Assembly (NCBI RefSeq): GCF_001311885.1
Contig: NZ_BBCE01000003.1
Coordinates: 124,001 to 188,000, forward strand
DNA length: 64,000 bases
Direction of reading: 5' to 3'
From: Syntrophomonas palmitatica JCM 14374
Lineage (GTDB): Bacteria > Bacillota > Syntrophomonadia > Syntrophomonadales > Syntrophomonadaceae
Positions 1-10,289 of this stretch are shown in pieces. Made by a program: the position numbers and the translations under genes. Each line of letters begins with the position of its first letter. The stretch's first letter is position 1. The notes beneath the pieces were generated by a model. The model was given only the letters and a program-made list of their open reading frames with translations, was not told the origin of the DNA and ran no database searches.

Positions 1-3000
1 CATGAAGGAATTATTGCTTTGTCAGGATGTATTGCCGGGGAAATCCCCAGTCTTTTATTGGCTAATAAATATGAGGAGGCTAAACAGACGGCCTGCTGGT
101 TCAGGGATCTGTTTGGCAGAGATAATTTTTATCTCGAAGTCCAGGATCATGGCATTTACGAAGAAAAACAGGTTTATCCCGCCATGTTAAAACTGGCTGA
201 TGAAACCGGTATTCCCTTGGTAGCTACCAATGACCTTCATTACATAAACCGTCAGGATTATACCCTGCATGATGTCTTGCTCTGTATTCAAACCGCTACC
301 GTATTAAGTGATCCCTCCCGCATGCGTTTTCCTGGCAGCGAATTCTACATGAAAAGCGCAGCGGAAATGAAAGAGCTTTTTCCCGACCGGCCGGACCTGA
401 TTGCTAACAGCCTGGTCATTGCCGAACAATGCCAGGTGGATTTTCGTTTTGATGAATTTCATCTTCCGGCTTTTGATTTGCCCCCTGGATATACCGCAGA
501 AACCTACCTTGATAAACTGACCCGGGAAAAGTTTGCGTTAAAATACCCCGCCGCCAGTCAAGAGCTGAAGCAGCGCCTCGATTATGAACTGGATATTATT
601 AAGCGCATGGGTTTTGCGGCCTATTTCCTTATCGTACAGGATTTAATCAACTGGTCACGGGAGAACGGAATACCGGTGGGGCCAGGTCGCGGTTCGGCTG
701 CCGGAAGTCTGGTTTCTTATGTTTTGAATATAACCACCATTGATCCCCTGCGTTACGGGCTCCTGTTTGAACGCTTTTTAAACCCCGAAAGGGTAAGTAT
801 GCCCGATATTGATATAGATTTTTGTTTTGAGAAACGCGACCGGGTAATTGATTATATAGTTAGAAAATATGGCGCTGATAAAGTGGCCAGATCATAACCT
901 TCGGCACAATGGCTGCCCGGGCCGCTATTCGGGATGTCGGCCGGGTGATGGATATTCCCTATGCCGAAGTGGACAAGATCGCCAAGATGGTGCCGGCTGA
1001 ACTTGGGGTTACCCTGAATCGAGCATTGGAGATATCTCCTGAACTGATGATGGCTTATAATAACGATCCCAATGCCCGCAAGCTGCTGGATCTGGCACGG
1101 GGTTTGGAAGGCATGCCCAGACATGCTTCCATACATGCCGCGGGAGTAGTGATAGGAAAGGATTCTTTGAGTACCCTCCTGCCTTTGCAGAAGACCCCGG
1201 AAGGACATGTGGTCACCCAGTTTACCAAAGAAACTGTAGAGGATATCGGCCTGTTAAAAATGGATATACTGGGGCTTAGAACCCTGACGGTTATTGACCG
1301 TGCCGTAGAGATAATTAACAGAACCAGGGGATTGGCACTGGATATAAACCATATTCCCCTGGATGACCCGGCGGTGTATGAACTGCTTAGCTCGGGCAAT
1401 ACCGTAGCGGTTTTCCAACTGGAAAGCGAAGGATTACGAAGATTATTGACTGAGATGAGGCCCAATCGCTTTGAGGACCTGATCGCGGTAATCGCCCTTT
1501 ATCGTCCCGGTCCCCTGGGCAGCGGTATGGTAGAGGATTTTATTAACTGCAAACATAAGCGGCGCAAAATCGAATACCTGCATCCTATGCTGGAGGATAT
1601 TTTGCAGGAAACCTATGGGGTGATCCTGTATCAGGAACAGGTTATGCAGGTGGCCAGCAAACTGGCGGATTTTACTATGGGCGAAGCGATGAACTGCGGC
1701 GGGCTATGGGGAAAAAGAAACCCGACGTGTTAATGGCGCAAAGGGATAAATTCGTTAATGGAGCTGTGGGGAAGGGCATTGATGGCGCGGTGGCCGCCCG
1801 GCTTTTTGATATCATGGAAAGTTTCGCCGGCTATGGTTTTAATAAAAGCCATTCAGCGGCATACGCTATGATTTCTTACCAGACAGCTTATTTAAAAACC
1901 CATTATCCCTTAGAATACATGTGTGCATTTTTAAGCAGCGTTATAGACAATCAGGACAGGGTGGTATATTACCTGAAAGAATGCCAGCGGCTGGGTATAA
2001 ATGTTCTGCCGCCAGATATTAATGAAAGCTACGAAAATTTTTCAGTTGCTGCGGGAGGAATCCGTTTTGGCCTGGGAGCCATAAAAAATATAGGCATTAA
2101 CGCTGTAAAACAGGTTGTGGAAATTAGAAAAACCGGTCCTTTTAGTTCTCTGTTTGATTTCTGCCGCCGGGTTGACCCGGGGCAGCTTAACAAACGTATG
2201 CTGGAAAATTTAATCGTGGCGGGCTGTTTTGATTCCCTGGGCATCACCCGCAAACAGGCCTTATCCATAATGGATGAATGTTTGAACCTGGCTTTGAAAA
2301 TAAAAGAAAGTGAATCCAGCCAGCAGATGTCGCTTTTCGGTGAGGTCAGCGAATTGGTAGAAGAACCGCAGGTGGCGGTCAAGGGTGAGCTGGACAATCA
2401 GGAGAAGCTGCGACGGGAAAAAGAAGTTCTGGGTTTCTACGTTTCGGCTAATCCGCTTGATGCCTATCGGGACATACTAAGTTGTATCACGACTCATCAA
2501 CTGGCTGATTTGCAAAATATTACGGAGGATGAATATGTAAGAGTGGCAGGCACAGTATTAAACCTGAATCGCCGCGTGAGCCGCAAAGGTGATAGTTATG
2601 CCCGTTTTGACCTGGAAGATCTGAGCGGGCGCATGGAAGTAATGGTTTTTCCCTCAGCGTTTCGCCAGAATATGGAGCGCTTGAACGCGGATCAGGCTGT
2701 AATTGTGGAGGGATTTCTTGATACCAGGGATGAGACTCCCAAATTGTCTTTAAGACGGCTTCAAAACCTGCCTCGTCGTTTGCGGGAACTGCACCTGCGC
2801 CTGGCGGGCGATGATTATGAAGATGAGGATAAAAAAAGGGGTATTATGGAACTTATCGCTAATAACCCCGGCGACATTGAGGTGTACCTGCACCTGCCTC
2901 CCCGCCGTGTAATTGCTTTGAACGAAAGCTTTAACGTCCAGGCCAGCCTGGCTTTAAAAAAGGAACTGGCTGCCATCTGCGGCCAAAGCAACGTATGGTA

Positions 3001-3007
3001 CAACTAA
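1..3007 (+). CDS. dnaE: DNA polymerase III alpha subunit DnaE (5'-truncated, two frame breaks)
   Basis: Replicative DNA polymerase catalytic subunit. The reading frame is already open at base 1, so the start and roughly the first 170 residues (front of the PHP domain) lie outside the window. Visible in order: the rest of the PHP region, the polymerase core with [14 protein letters not shown] (about base 680) and the catalytic-aspartate motif [13 protein letters not shown] (about base 800), the fingers and helix-hairpin-helix region, and a C-terminal OB fold ([21 protein letters not shown], from about base 2540). The frame breaks near 888 and near 1688; restoring one C and one G (in GTGGCCCAG and AAGCGGATG) rejoins the family sequence. 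An essential gene is unlikely to be truly broken, so these are probably sequencing errors. mtrB and pfkA follow on the same strand. Confidence 0.95.
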
Positions 3008-3012
3008 AAGTA

Positions 3013-3180
3013 AATAGCCACAGATACGCACAGATTAAACACGGATGTTTTTTAACAGAATAAGGACCAATCTAAATTGTTGTTAAGAAGCAATCTAAAA
3101 CGCCACCGCTGGCCGCCCGAGGGCAAATTTGTTCTTTTGGTGTTATTACAGAAAAATATCTGTTAATTTGTGGTTAATTT
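3013..3180. repeat. CACAGAT-type imperfect inverted repeat between dnaE and mtrB
   Basis: The left arm (about 3013-3045) carries GCCACAGATACGCACAGATT; the right arm (about 3155-3180) carries ATCTGTTAATTTGTGGTTAA in inverse orientation. The same word family flanks pyk at 4462-4588. No gene lies in this 190-base gap. It could form a stem-loop in the dnaE-mtrB transcript. No terminator T-run is visible. Confidence 0.5.
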
Positions 3181-3198
3181 TATTGTGGGGGTGTATGC

Positions 3199-3450
3199 AT
3201 GAACGAGGAATATTCGGGAGAAGACTATATTGTGGTTAAAGCGCTGGAGAATGGGGTAACCATAATGGGTCTCACCAGAGGCAGGGATACCCGGTTTCAC
3301 CATACCGAAAAGCTGGACCGGGGTGAGGTAATCGTGCTCCAGTTTACGGAACATACCTCAGCCATAAAAATTCGGGGCAAGGCCGAGATTTACAGCCAGC
3401 ATGGGGTAATTACCAGCGAAGGTTCTCCAGGAGGCAAAGCCACATCATAA
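3199..3450 (+). CDS. mtrB: trp RNA-binding attenuation protein (TRAP)
   Basis: An 83-residue protein that aligns by eye along its whole length with Bacillus TRAP, the 11-subunit ring that binds tryptophan and wraps (G/U)AG-repeat leader RNA to attenuate trp operon transcription. Diagnostic stretches are VIMGLTRG-like [39 protein letters not shown] and a short variable tail. The conserved Lys/Lys/Arg residues that contact RNA in the family correspond to EKL and KIRGKA here. ATG 3199 has the strong upstream site GTGGGGGTG at a normal distance. It sits between dnaE and pfkA, with no trp genes in the window, so its targets must lie elsewhere. It has about eight extra C-terminal residues compared with the usual 75. 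Confidence 0.9.
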   Translation: MNEEYSGEDYIVVKALENGVTIMGLTRGRDTRFHHTEKLDRGEVIVLQFTEHTSAIKIRGKAEIYSQHGVITSEGSPGGKATS

Positions 3451-3504
3451 TAAGAACCGGTTAAGGCGCATGCCGCTTTTTCGTGGTTGTTCAGGAGGAG
3501 TCTC

Positions 3505-4460
3505 TTGCAGAGTATAGCGGTGCTTACGAGTGGTGGAGATGCCCCGGGAATGAACGCGGCCATTCGGGCCGTAGTTAGAGCCGGCATTTATCATGACTGT
3601 AAAGTCTTTGGAATATACCAGGGTTTTGAGGGCCTTATTGCCGGACAACTTTTTGAAATGTCTCTTGGTTCGGTAGCAGACATTATACACCGCGGGGGCA
3701 CGATATTACGTACTTCCCGTTCACGGGCTTTCATGACTGAAGAAGGAAGGCAAAAGGCCTATAATAACCTGCGGCAAAAAGGAATAGAACACCTGGTGGT
3801 TATTGGAGGAAATGGCAGCCTGCGCGGAGCCATGGAATTGTCACGCCTGGGCATTAATAATATAGGTATACCGGCAACTATTGATAACGATGTAGTGTAC
3901 ACCCGTTCCATAGGTTTTGATACCGCGGTAAACACGGCCCTGGAAGCCATTAATCGTATCCGTGATACCGCCACCAGCACGGACGGGTTTTTATTATTGA
4001 GGTAATGGGCAGGCGCTGCGGTGAAATAGCGCTTTATGCCGGTGTGGCCGGCGGAGCGGAATCTATTCTCATACCGGAAATAGAACCGGATTTTGACCAG
4101 ATTGTTAGCAAAATAGAAAAAGGCATTAAAAGAGGAAAATTACACAGCATAATAGTAGTGGCCGAGGGAGCTTATCCTATAATGGATCTCAAAGAAACGC
4201 TGGAGAAAAGAACCGGTCAGGATACACGTATAACTATCCTTGGACATACCCAAAGAGGCGGAACCCCCACAGCCGTTGATCGGATTCTGGCTTCCTGGAT
4301 GGGAAAAGCGGCGGTGGATGCTATTTTAGACGGACACCGCAATATGATGATCGCAGGTGTTGATGAAAAAATTCATGCTATTCCCCTGGGCGAAGTTGTA
4401 AAAGGCACCCGCACCCTGGATCTTAATATGCTGGAAATCGCTCGCATGCTGTCAATTTGA
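3505..4460 (+). CDS. pfkA: ATP-dependent 6-phosphofructokinase (one frame break)
   Basis: Phosphorylates fructose 6-phosphate to the 1,6-bisphosphate, the committed step of glycolysis, in the cytoplasm. The N-terminus [23 protein letters not shown] carries the ATP-binding GGDAPG loop; PATIDNDV and the catalytic TIDND region follow, then EVMGR and the C-terminal GHTQRGG substrate-binding motif. I chose TTG 3505 because AGGAGGAG lies just upstream (3493-3500) and the protein then starts one residue before the conserved IAVLTSGG. The frame breaks near 3984; restoring one C (GACCGGG) rejoins the conserved region before EVMGR and gives 318 residues, the usual family length. It lies directly upstream of pyk, a common Firmicute glycolytic pair. 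Confidence 0.93.
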
Positions 4461-4461
4461 T

Positions 4462-4588
4462 TCACCACAGATAAATACAGATTTAACACTGATGAACACA
4501 GATTTCATTAGCGCAGCGAAGCACTATAATAGTTGTTAAAATCATCTGTGTGTATCTGTGAACAATCTGTGTCCATCTGTGGTTAATT
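4462..4588. repeat. Long imperfect inverted repeat of CACAGAT words
   Basis: Left arm 4462-4506 (ACCACAGATAAATACAGATT and two further CACAGAT/ACTGAT words) and right arm 4542-4588 (ATCTGTGTGTATCTGTG and ATCTGTGTCCATCTGTGGTT) are imperfect inverse copies of about 44 bases around a 35-base loop. It occupies the whole pfkA-pyk gap. A related copy lies at 3013-3180. Such CACAGAT-rich elements are dispersed in many bacterial genomes; their role is unknown to me. Confidence 0.6.
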
Positions 4589-4607
4589 CATAAACGAGGT
4601 GAATATT

Positions 4608-6339
4608 ATGAGAAAGACCAAGATTATATGCACAATCGGGCCGGCCAGTGAGGAAGTGCCGGTTTTGCTGCAGATGATGCAGAATGGCATGAACGTGGCC
4701 CGCTTAAATTTCTCACACGGGTCTTATGAGGAACATAAAAAACGTATAGATAATGTGCGGGAGGCATCGGCTCAATTCGGGCAGCCGGTTGCTATTATGC
4801 TGGACACCAAAGGACCGGAAATCAGAACCGGAAATCTTCGCGATAAAAAGGTTAATTTAAAGAGCGGACAGACCTTCATCCTTACCACCCGGGATGTCCC
4901 TGGTGATGAAAACGAAGTCAAGATAAGCTATGACAATCTGCCGCAGGAAATGGAAATCGGCAAACATATTCTGCTGGCAGACGGACTTATTGATCTTCTG
5001 GTAGAAAGCATTAATGAAACCGATATAATTTGCCAGGTTGTCAATGGGGGTGAATTGGGGGAAAAAAAAGGGGTTAATGTACCCGGGGTAAGAATTAACC
5101 TGGCTTTTCTGAGTGATAAAGACCGAGATGACATCAATTTCGGTATTGACCAGCGGGTGGATTTCATTGCTGCTTCTTTTGTGAGAAGCGCCGAAGATGT
5201 CTTAGAGATCAGACGAATTTTAGAACAACGCGGAGCCGATATAGACATTATAGCCAAGATTGAAAGCCAGGGAGGCGTAGATAACCTGGAAGCCATAATC
5301 AATGTGGCCGACGGAATCATGGTAGCCAGGGGGGATCTGGGAGTAGAGATACCCGCTGAAGAAGTACCCCTGGTACAGAAAAAAGTAGTGGAAAAATGCA
5401 GCGCTGAAGGCAAGATAGTAATCATTGCCACTCAGATGCTGGATTCGATGATAGTGAATCCCCGTCCCACCCGGGCCGAGGTTTCCGATGTGGCCAACGC
5501 TATTTTTGAAGGCGCAGACGCTATAATGCTGTCTGGTGAAACCGCCGCCGGTAAATACCCGGTGGGAGTCGTTGAAACCATGGCCCGCATCGCCTTAAGA
5601 ACCGAACAGGCCTTGCCTTATGCGGAAATACTGCGGTTACGCCGCCTGCAAGGAACCCTGTCGGTAACTGATGCTATCAGTTACGCTACCTGTACTGCGG
5701 CTATAAATCTCAAAGCCTCGGCCATTATAAGCGCCAGCCGCGGCGGGCGTACAGCAGGATGGTTGCCAAATACCGGCCCCAGGCCACTATTATTGCCGCT
5801 ACCCGTTATCCGGAAGTAATGCGAAAGTTATCCATGGTTTGGGGTGTCAAACCGGTTTTAATACCGGAAACTTCAGGTACGGATGAATTATTGGAAGAAT
5901 CAATTAAAGCCGCTTTAGAAGCGGGATTTATAGAATATGGCGATCTCTTAATCCTGACGGCGGGGGTGCCCAGCAGCGCAGCCGGCGGGACCAACATGAT
6001 GAAAGTTCATGTGGCAGGCAAGATAATAGTTCACGGCATGGGAATCGGCAAACAGCCGGTTAGCGGCAAGGCCAGGATTATATACCACGAAGGAGATCTG
6101 AATAAAATCGAGCCTGGAGATATAATAGTAACCCCCAGTGCCCATCGTGACCTGGCGCCATACCTGGATCGTATCGGCGGATTAATAGCTGAAGAAGGCG
6201 GGCTTACGTCCAACGCGGCTATTATTGGTCTAAATGCCGGTATACCAGTTATTGTTGGAGCACCTGACGCAAGCAAAATAATAGAAGACGGACTCCTGAT
6301 TACCATGATACACCTCGCGGCAAGGTTTACCAGGCATAG
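4608..6339 (+). CDS. pyk: Pyruvate kinase with C-terminal PEP-utilising domain (two frame breaks)
   Basis: Converts phosphoenolpyruvate and ADP to pyruvate and ATP. The N-terminal barrel starts RKTKIICTIGPAS, with NFSHGSYEEH, MLDTKGPEIRTG, the catalytic lysine region IIAKIESQGGVDN and the signature VARGDLGVEIPAEEVP; the allosteric domain follows, then a C-terminal phosphohistidine-type domain ending GGLTSNAAIIGLNAGIPVIV, as in Bacillus pyruvate kinase (about 585 residues). ATG 4608 is preferred over GTG 4599 because GAGGTG (4596-4601) then sits at normal spacing. Breaks near 5755 (lost C in GCCAGG) and near 6305 (lost T in ACCATTGAT). After the second correction the true C-terminus is DTPRGKVYQA with stop 6337-6339, not the uncorrected stop at 6385; the corrected length is 577 residues. 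Confidence 0.93.
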
Positions 6340-6354
6340 CCAGAGTAATATAAA

Positions 6355-6383
6355 AACCGGGGAGCAGCTTGTACTCCCCGGTT
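6355..6383 (-). terminator. Intrinsic terminator after the crt-hbd operon
   Basis: A perfect 10-bp stem AACCGGGGAG / CTCCCCGGTT around a 9-base loop. On the minus strand it is followed by a run of T (TTTTTAT), so it fits termination of crt transcripts. It may also stop pyk transcripts from the other side, but the plus strand has no T-run. Confidence 0.7.
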
Positions 6384-6509
6384 AAGATTCCGCTCTATTG
6401 TTCTCCTGTCATTAACTGTTTCCTGCATGGCAACGTCAGAATAAACGGTGTGAGTGGTCTATTCCCTGCTGACAGGTCACAGTGCCTAACAGGCAGTAAC
6501 CGTAAATGA

Positions 6510-7307
6510 TTATTTACCCTTAAACTCAGCTTTCCGGTTCTCCAGGAATGCAGACATGCCTTCCTTCTGATCTCCGCTGGCAAACAGCATAGACCAGCCA
6601 ACCTGCTCAATGCGGCAGCCGGACTTAATATCCATATTCATGGACATATTAATAGCCTGTTTGGCTTCTCTTAAGGCCAGAGGAGATTTGCGGGCGAGTT
6701 TTCTGGCCATTTTCTTGGCAGCATCCACTACTTCTGCCTGGGGAACAACCATGTTTACGATGCCCATCTTCTCTGCTGTAGCTGCATCGAAGAAATCTCC
6801 AGTGAAGATATACTGCTTGGCCAGGCAAATGGAGGTGTTGCGCGGCATTCTCTGAGTAGCGCCGCCGCCGGGATAGATGCCCAGATTAATTTCGGGCAGG
6901 CCCAGGGTTGCATTATCGGCTACTATACGAATGTCACAGGCCATAACGATTTCCAGGCCGCCGCCCAGAGCCAGGCCGTTAACCGCCGCAATAGCCGGTT
7001 TGTGGTTGTCTTCTACCGCGAAAATAGCTCTGTGCACCTTGTCCAGGAAGTCACGAGCTTCAAAAGCGGTGTAATTGGCTACGGCTTTCAGGTCAGCACC
7101 AGCAGCAAAAGCCTGTCCTGCGCCGGTATAAACGAGAACCTTAACTTCGGGATCTTCCTGGGCCGCTACGGTGATTTCCCAGATTTCATCAAGGAATGTG
7201 GAATTAACCGCATTAAAAGCCTTGGGGCGGTTAAAGGTAACGGTCAAAATCCCCGGGTCCTCAAAGCTTACTAACATAGTCTTATATTCTTTATCTCTAT
7301 ATGACAT
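6510..7307 (-). CDS. crt: Enoyl-CoA hydratase / 3-hydroxybutyryl-CoA dehydratase (crotonase)
   Basis: A 265-residue crotonase-fold enzyme that adds or removes water between crotonyl-CoA and 3-hydroxybutyryl-CoA. The oxyanion-hole region AGADLKAVA and the motif GLALGGGLEIVMACDIR are present, with the first catalytic Glu in GGGLE and the second in GLPEINLGIYPGGGATQ. The C-terminal helix ends FLENRKAEFKGK, as typical. ATG 7307 is preceded by AGGAGGG. It lies 37 bases downstream of hbd on the same strand and is almost certainly co-transcribed from the sigma-54 promoter upstream of hbd. In a syntrophic butyrate oxidiser it would act in the oxidative direction; in a butyrate producer, in reverse. 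The sequence alone cannot decide. Confidence 0.9.
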   Translation of the reverse strand: MSYRDKEYKTMLVSFEDPGILTVTFNRPKAFNAVNSTFLDEIWEITVAAQEDPEVKVLVYTGAGQAFAAGADLKAVANYTAFEARDFLDKVHRAIFAVEDNHKPAIAAVNGLALGGGLEIVMACDIRIVADNATLGLPEINLGIYPGGGATQRMPRNTSICLAKQYIFTGDFFDAATAEKMGIVNMVVPQAEVVDAAKKMARKLARKSPLALREAKQAINMSMNMDIKSGCRIEQVGWSMLFASGDQKEGMSAFLENRKAEFKGK

Positions 7308-7344
7308 TACTAAACCCTCCTACTATCCATTTCGGGAAAACATA

Positions 7345-8199
7345 TTATTTGCTGTAGTCGTACCAGCCCTTGCCAGTCTTTCTTCCCAGCCAGCCAGCCC
7401 GGACATACTGCTTCAGAGGCAGAGCGGGGCGGTATTTGGAGTCGCCAGTCTCATGATAGAGAGTGTTGCAGACTTCCAGAGCGATGTCGATACCAACCAT
7501 GTCACAGAGGGTGAAGGGACCCATCGGCCAGCCTGCGCCCAGTTTCATAGCTTTATCGATATCTTCAACGGTGGCCAGACCTTCCTGAAGAATGAAAGCA
7601 GCTTCATTCATACCGGGCAGGAGTATTCTGTTAACAACAAAGCCAGGGCCTTCTTTGACGAGTACCGGTTTTTTGCCGAGGGCTTTAGAAAGTTCCATAA
7701 CAGTGTCGACGGTTTCCTGAGAGGTCTGCAGACAAGGAATGACCTCAATCAGCTTCATAACCATAGCGGGGTTGAAGAAGTGCATGCCGATAACCTTGCT
7801 GGGATCTTTATATTTAGCTGCAATTTCAGTGATAGACAGTGATGAGGTGTTAGTAGCAACAATGATTTCGTCTTTCAGGATTCCGGACAGTTTAGTGTAG
7901 ACGTCCTTTTTGACATCCATGTTTTCGAAAACGGTTTCAATTACGAAATCAACATCCTTGATATCGTCGAGAACAGCGGTTCCGGTGATATTGCCTGTTA
8001 CAAAATCCTTGGCGCCTGCGGGAGCCTGTCCCTTTTCTTCAGCTTTGGCCAGGCCTTTGCCTATACGAGCGATAGTTTTATCAACTATTTCCTGCTTAAT
8101 ATCATAGAGAACGACTTTCTTGCCTGCTCCGGCAACTGCCCAGGCAATGCCCATTCCCATAGTTCCTGCGCCCAATACTGCGATTTTATTGATTTCCAT
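7345..8199 (-). CDS. hbd: 3-hydroxybutyryl-CoA dehydrogenase
   Basis: A 284-residue NAD(P)-dependent dehydrogenase interconverting 3-hydroxybutyryl-CoA and acetoacetyl-CoA. The N-terminal Rossmann motif IAVLGAGTMGMGIAWAVA is clear. The substrate-binding segment ATNTSSLSITEIA, the catalytic His region GMHFFNPAMVMKLIEVI and the C-terminal domain GPGFVVNRILLPGMNEA ... LGAGWPMGPFTLCDMVG ... GWLGRKTGKGWYDYSK all match the family. ATG 8199 has AAGGGGGTT at good spacing. The upstream gap holds the sigma-54 promoter at 8349-8364. Length is as expected for the family and the frame is intact. Confidence 0.95.
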   Translation of the reverse strand: MEINKIAVLGAGTMGMGIAWAVAGAGKKVVLYDIKQEIVDKTIARIGKGLAKAEEKGQAPAGAKDFVTGNITGTAVLDDIKDVDFVIETVFENMDVKKDVYTKLSGILKDEIIVATNTSSLSITEIAAKYKDPSKVIGMHFFNPAMVMKLIEVIPCLQTSQETVDTVMELSKALGKKPVLVKEGPGFVVNRILLPGMNEAAFILQEGLATVEDIDKAMKLGAGWPMGPFTLCDMVGIDIALEVCNTLYHETGDSKYRPALPLKQYVRAGWLGRKTGKGWYDYSK

Positions 8200-8348
8200 T
8201 AATAGTAACCCCCTTATATCTTTTAACTGTTTTTATGGATGTTTTCTAATCAAATGCACAATTAAGGTAATCCTTTTTTGCAAAAATTGTCGGTTATAAT
8301 TCACCTCCTTTACCAGACTAATGTCGACACGGGATTGCATAATGAATA

Positions 8349-8364
8349 TGCAATAAGCATACCA
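8349..8364 (-). promoter_or_regulatory. Sigma-54 (-24/-12) promoter of hbd-crt
   Basis: On the minus strand the sequence reads TGGTATGCTTATTGCA. The GG and GC elements have exactly the sigma-54 spacing, with TGG-A-G and TTGCA matching the consensus TGGCACGN4TTGCW. It lies about 150 bases upstream of hbd, directly downstream of a gene for a sigma-54 activator. Predicted transcription start is near 8338. Confidence 0.75.
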
Positions 8365-8463
8365 ACCCGGTCGCAAAAGGCGGATCAAAGCAAGTCCCAT
8401 CTGTACTGAGCTTGGTTTTCCCTGTTTGATCCATATTCAGCTTGCCAACATAGGCTGTCTCGT

Positions 8464-8540
8464 TTTTGCAACAGCACAACACAAAAAACCAAAATAAACT
8501 GTTTATCACGATGAGACATATTAGCCACACTGTTGCAAAA
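8464..8540. promoter_or_regulatory. Candidate activator-binding sites (inverted pair)
   Basis: TTTTGCAACAG at 8464-8474 and its exact inverse CTGTTGCAAAA at 8530-8540, centres 66 bases apart, about 110 and 180 bases upstream of the sigma-54 promoter. That is the usual position for enhancer sites of sigma-54 activators. Inference from position and symmetry only. The rest of the hbd upstream gap (8220-8549) holds no gene I can support. Confidence 0.45.
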
Positions 8541-8549
8541 TAGCGACAG

Positions 8550-10211
8550 TTAATTGGAACCAATTTGATATTTGTTCATTTTACGGTAAAGAACTGAACG
8601 ATGGATGTTTAAGGATCTTGCTGCCTGGCTTCTATTACCCCCGCAGCGCTGCAGGGTATTAAGTATCACTTCTCTTTCATGCTGTTCCAATATGGTTTCT
8701 AAAGTGGCGCCGGCTGGAGCGCCGCCAACTGCTTTGCCGTTATTAATAATATGTGGCGGAATGTGTTCTATGTTAATTGTATCACTATCACAGAAATTTA
8801 TAGCTCTTTCTAAAGTATTTTCCAGTTCACGAATATTACCGGGCCAGGCGTAGGCTTTAAAATATTCCAGTACTTCATTGCTGATTTTATTGACCCTGGT
8901 TCCTAATTGCTGGTTCAAACGCTGCAAGAGCGCTCGACTTACCTGGGCGATGTCATCTTTTCTCTCGCGCAGAGGAGGAAGATACAGAACAATCACATTT
9001 AAACGGTAATATAAATCCTGCCGGAACTTGTTTGCGGCTACCAGTTGGTCCAGGTTTTGATTTGTAGCCGCAATAACCCGTACATCAACTTTCGTGGTAT
9101 GAACTGCTCCGACCCGTTCCAGTTCTTTTTCCTGCAGTACCCGCAGCAATTTGGCCTGCATGGCAAAAGACATGTCCCCAATTTCATCAAGAAAGATGGT
9201 TCCATGATTGGCCAGTTCAAACTTGCCCGGTTTGCCTTCTTTTCTAGCCCCGGTAAAGGCGCCTTCCGCATAACCGAAGAGTTCCGATTCCAGTAAAGTC
9301 TCAGGTACGGCTGCACAGTTCACCTTAATAAAGGGACCTTTTCTTCTGGGACTCATATTATGAATCGCATGCGCAAATATTTCTTTGCCAGTACCGCTTT
9401 CTCCGGTAATGAGGACCGTGGAAATGGTCTTGGCGGCACGGGTGGCCAATTCTTTTTGTTCTACCAGGGAAGCATTGTCTCCGACGATATTTTGAAAATA
9501 GTAATTTGCGGTGCCTTGATTGTATTCTTCTACAAGCTGTCCCCAGGTTCTTTCATTTCTGAATAATGGCAAGCTTTTAGCGATTATTCCTACTGGGTGT
9601 CCGTGGCGAATAATCGGCAGATAAACCAAATCAAAATAATGCCCTTTAACTGAGACACTGTCACCGGTCATGGGTTTCGCCTTAAGCAGAGCATCTTCAA
9701 TCCGAGTATTTAAAAGTATTGGCGCGATTTCATCATAGAGTTCATTTTGTGATTTACTTTTGAAAAACTGATAACAAGTCTGATTAGCATAAATCAAACG
9801 TAGGTTTTCATCAAATACCAAAATGCCTTCATATGGACTCTGCATGAGTGAGTTAAAATGGGAATCTTCTATGTTATCCACAGGTTTGGCTATAGCGTAA
9901 GCCGCAAACGTATCCGGAGAAAGTTCCAGCAGCCCTTTAGTTAGAACATACTGTTCACCGTCAACGAATACCTGGTCGTATACTAAACGCTGATGATTTT
10001 CGATCATACGGTTAAATAGAAGCGATGGTTTAAGGGTATCTGCCGATTTACCCAGAATATCTTCCGCTTTAAGCTGAAAAATCTGTTCAGCCTTTTCGTT
10101 AAAGAAAATCACATTAAAAGATGTATCCGTGATCAAAATACCCTGGTCTATGTTTTGCAGAATTGGGTATAATAATAGCTCTTTAGAATGAAGTTCAATA
10201 TTTAGAGACAT
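8550..10211 (-). CDS. Sigma-54-dependent transcriptional activator (PAS-AAA+-Fis)
   Basis: A 553-residue enhancer-binding protein. Residues about 15-90 and 115-190 look like two PAS domains ([40 protein letters not shown]), so a cytoplasmic small-molecule or redox signal is likely. The central AAA+ domain has Walker A GESGTGKE, the sigma-54-contacting GAFTGA loop ([14 protein letters not shown]), Walker [10 protein letters not shown] and the arginine-finger region. The C-terminal Fis-type helix-turn-helix is [25 protein letters not shown] 10211 is preceded by AGGAGATGG. It lies upstream of, and co-directional with, hbd-crt, whose promoter is sigma-54-type, so it is very likely their activator. 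The effector cannot be read from sequence. Confidence 0.92.
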   Translation of the reverse strand: MSLNIELHSKELLLYPILQNIDQGILITDTSFNVIFFNEKAEQIFQLKAEDILGKSADTLKPSLLFNRMIENHQRLVYDQVFVDGEQYVLTKGLLELSPDTFAAYAIAKPVDNIEDSHFNSLMQSPYEGILVFDENLRLIYANQTCYQFFKSKSQNELYDEIAPILLNTRIEDALLKAKPMTGDSVSVKGHYFDLVYLPIIRHGHPVGIIAKSLPLFRNERTWGQLVEEYNQGTANYYFQNIVGDNASLVEQKELATRAAKTISTVLITGESGTGKEIFAHAIHNMSPRRKGPFIKVNCAAVPETLLESELFGYAEGAFTGARKEGKPGKFELANHGTIFLDEIGDMSFAMQAKLLRVLQEKELERVGAVHTTKVDVRVIAATNQNLDQLVAANKFRQDLYYRLNVIVLYLPPLRERKDDIAQVSRALLQRLNQQLGTRVNKISNEVLEYFKAYAWPGNIRELENTLERAINFCDSDTINIEHIPPHIINNGKAVGGAPAGATLETILEQHEREVILNTLQRCGGNRSQAARSLNIHRSVLYRKMNKYQIGSN

Positions 10212-10253
10212 TTTTTAAACCATCTCCTGTCCATAATGACAGCAGGTTTCAGA

Positions 10254-10278
10254 AGAAAAAAATAGAGCCCCATGGCTC
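10254..10278 (-). terminator. Intrinsic terminator after the exported peptidoglycan-binding-like protein
   Basis: On the minus strand: GAGCC-ATGG-GGCTC stem-loop followed by TATTTTTTTC. It lies just past the stop codon at 10290 and separates that gene from the sigma-54 activator gene. Confidence 0.75.
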
Positions 10279-10289
10279 AAATAAACGTG

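Noticed and set aside
1-6339. dnaE, pfkA and pyk as true pseudogenes
   Set aside because: All are essential or central genes and each break is repaired by one base in a short run; sequencing error is far more likely.
8318-8563. 81-codon minus-strand frame upstream of hbd
   Set aside because: It covers the sigma-54 promoter and the inverted pair, has no ribosome-binding site and an unprotein-like composition.
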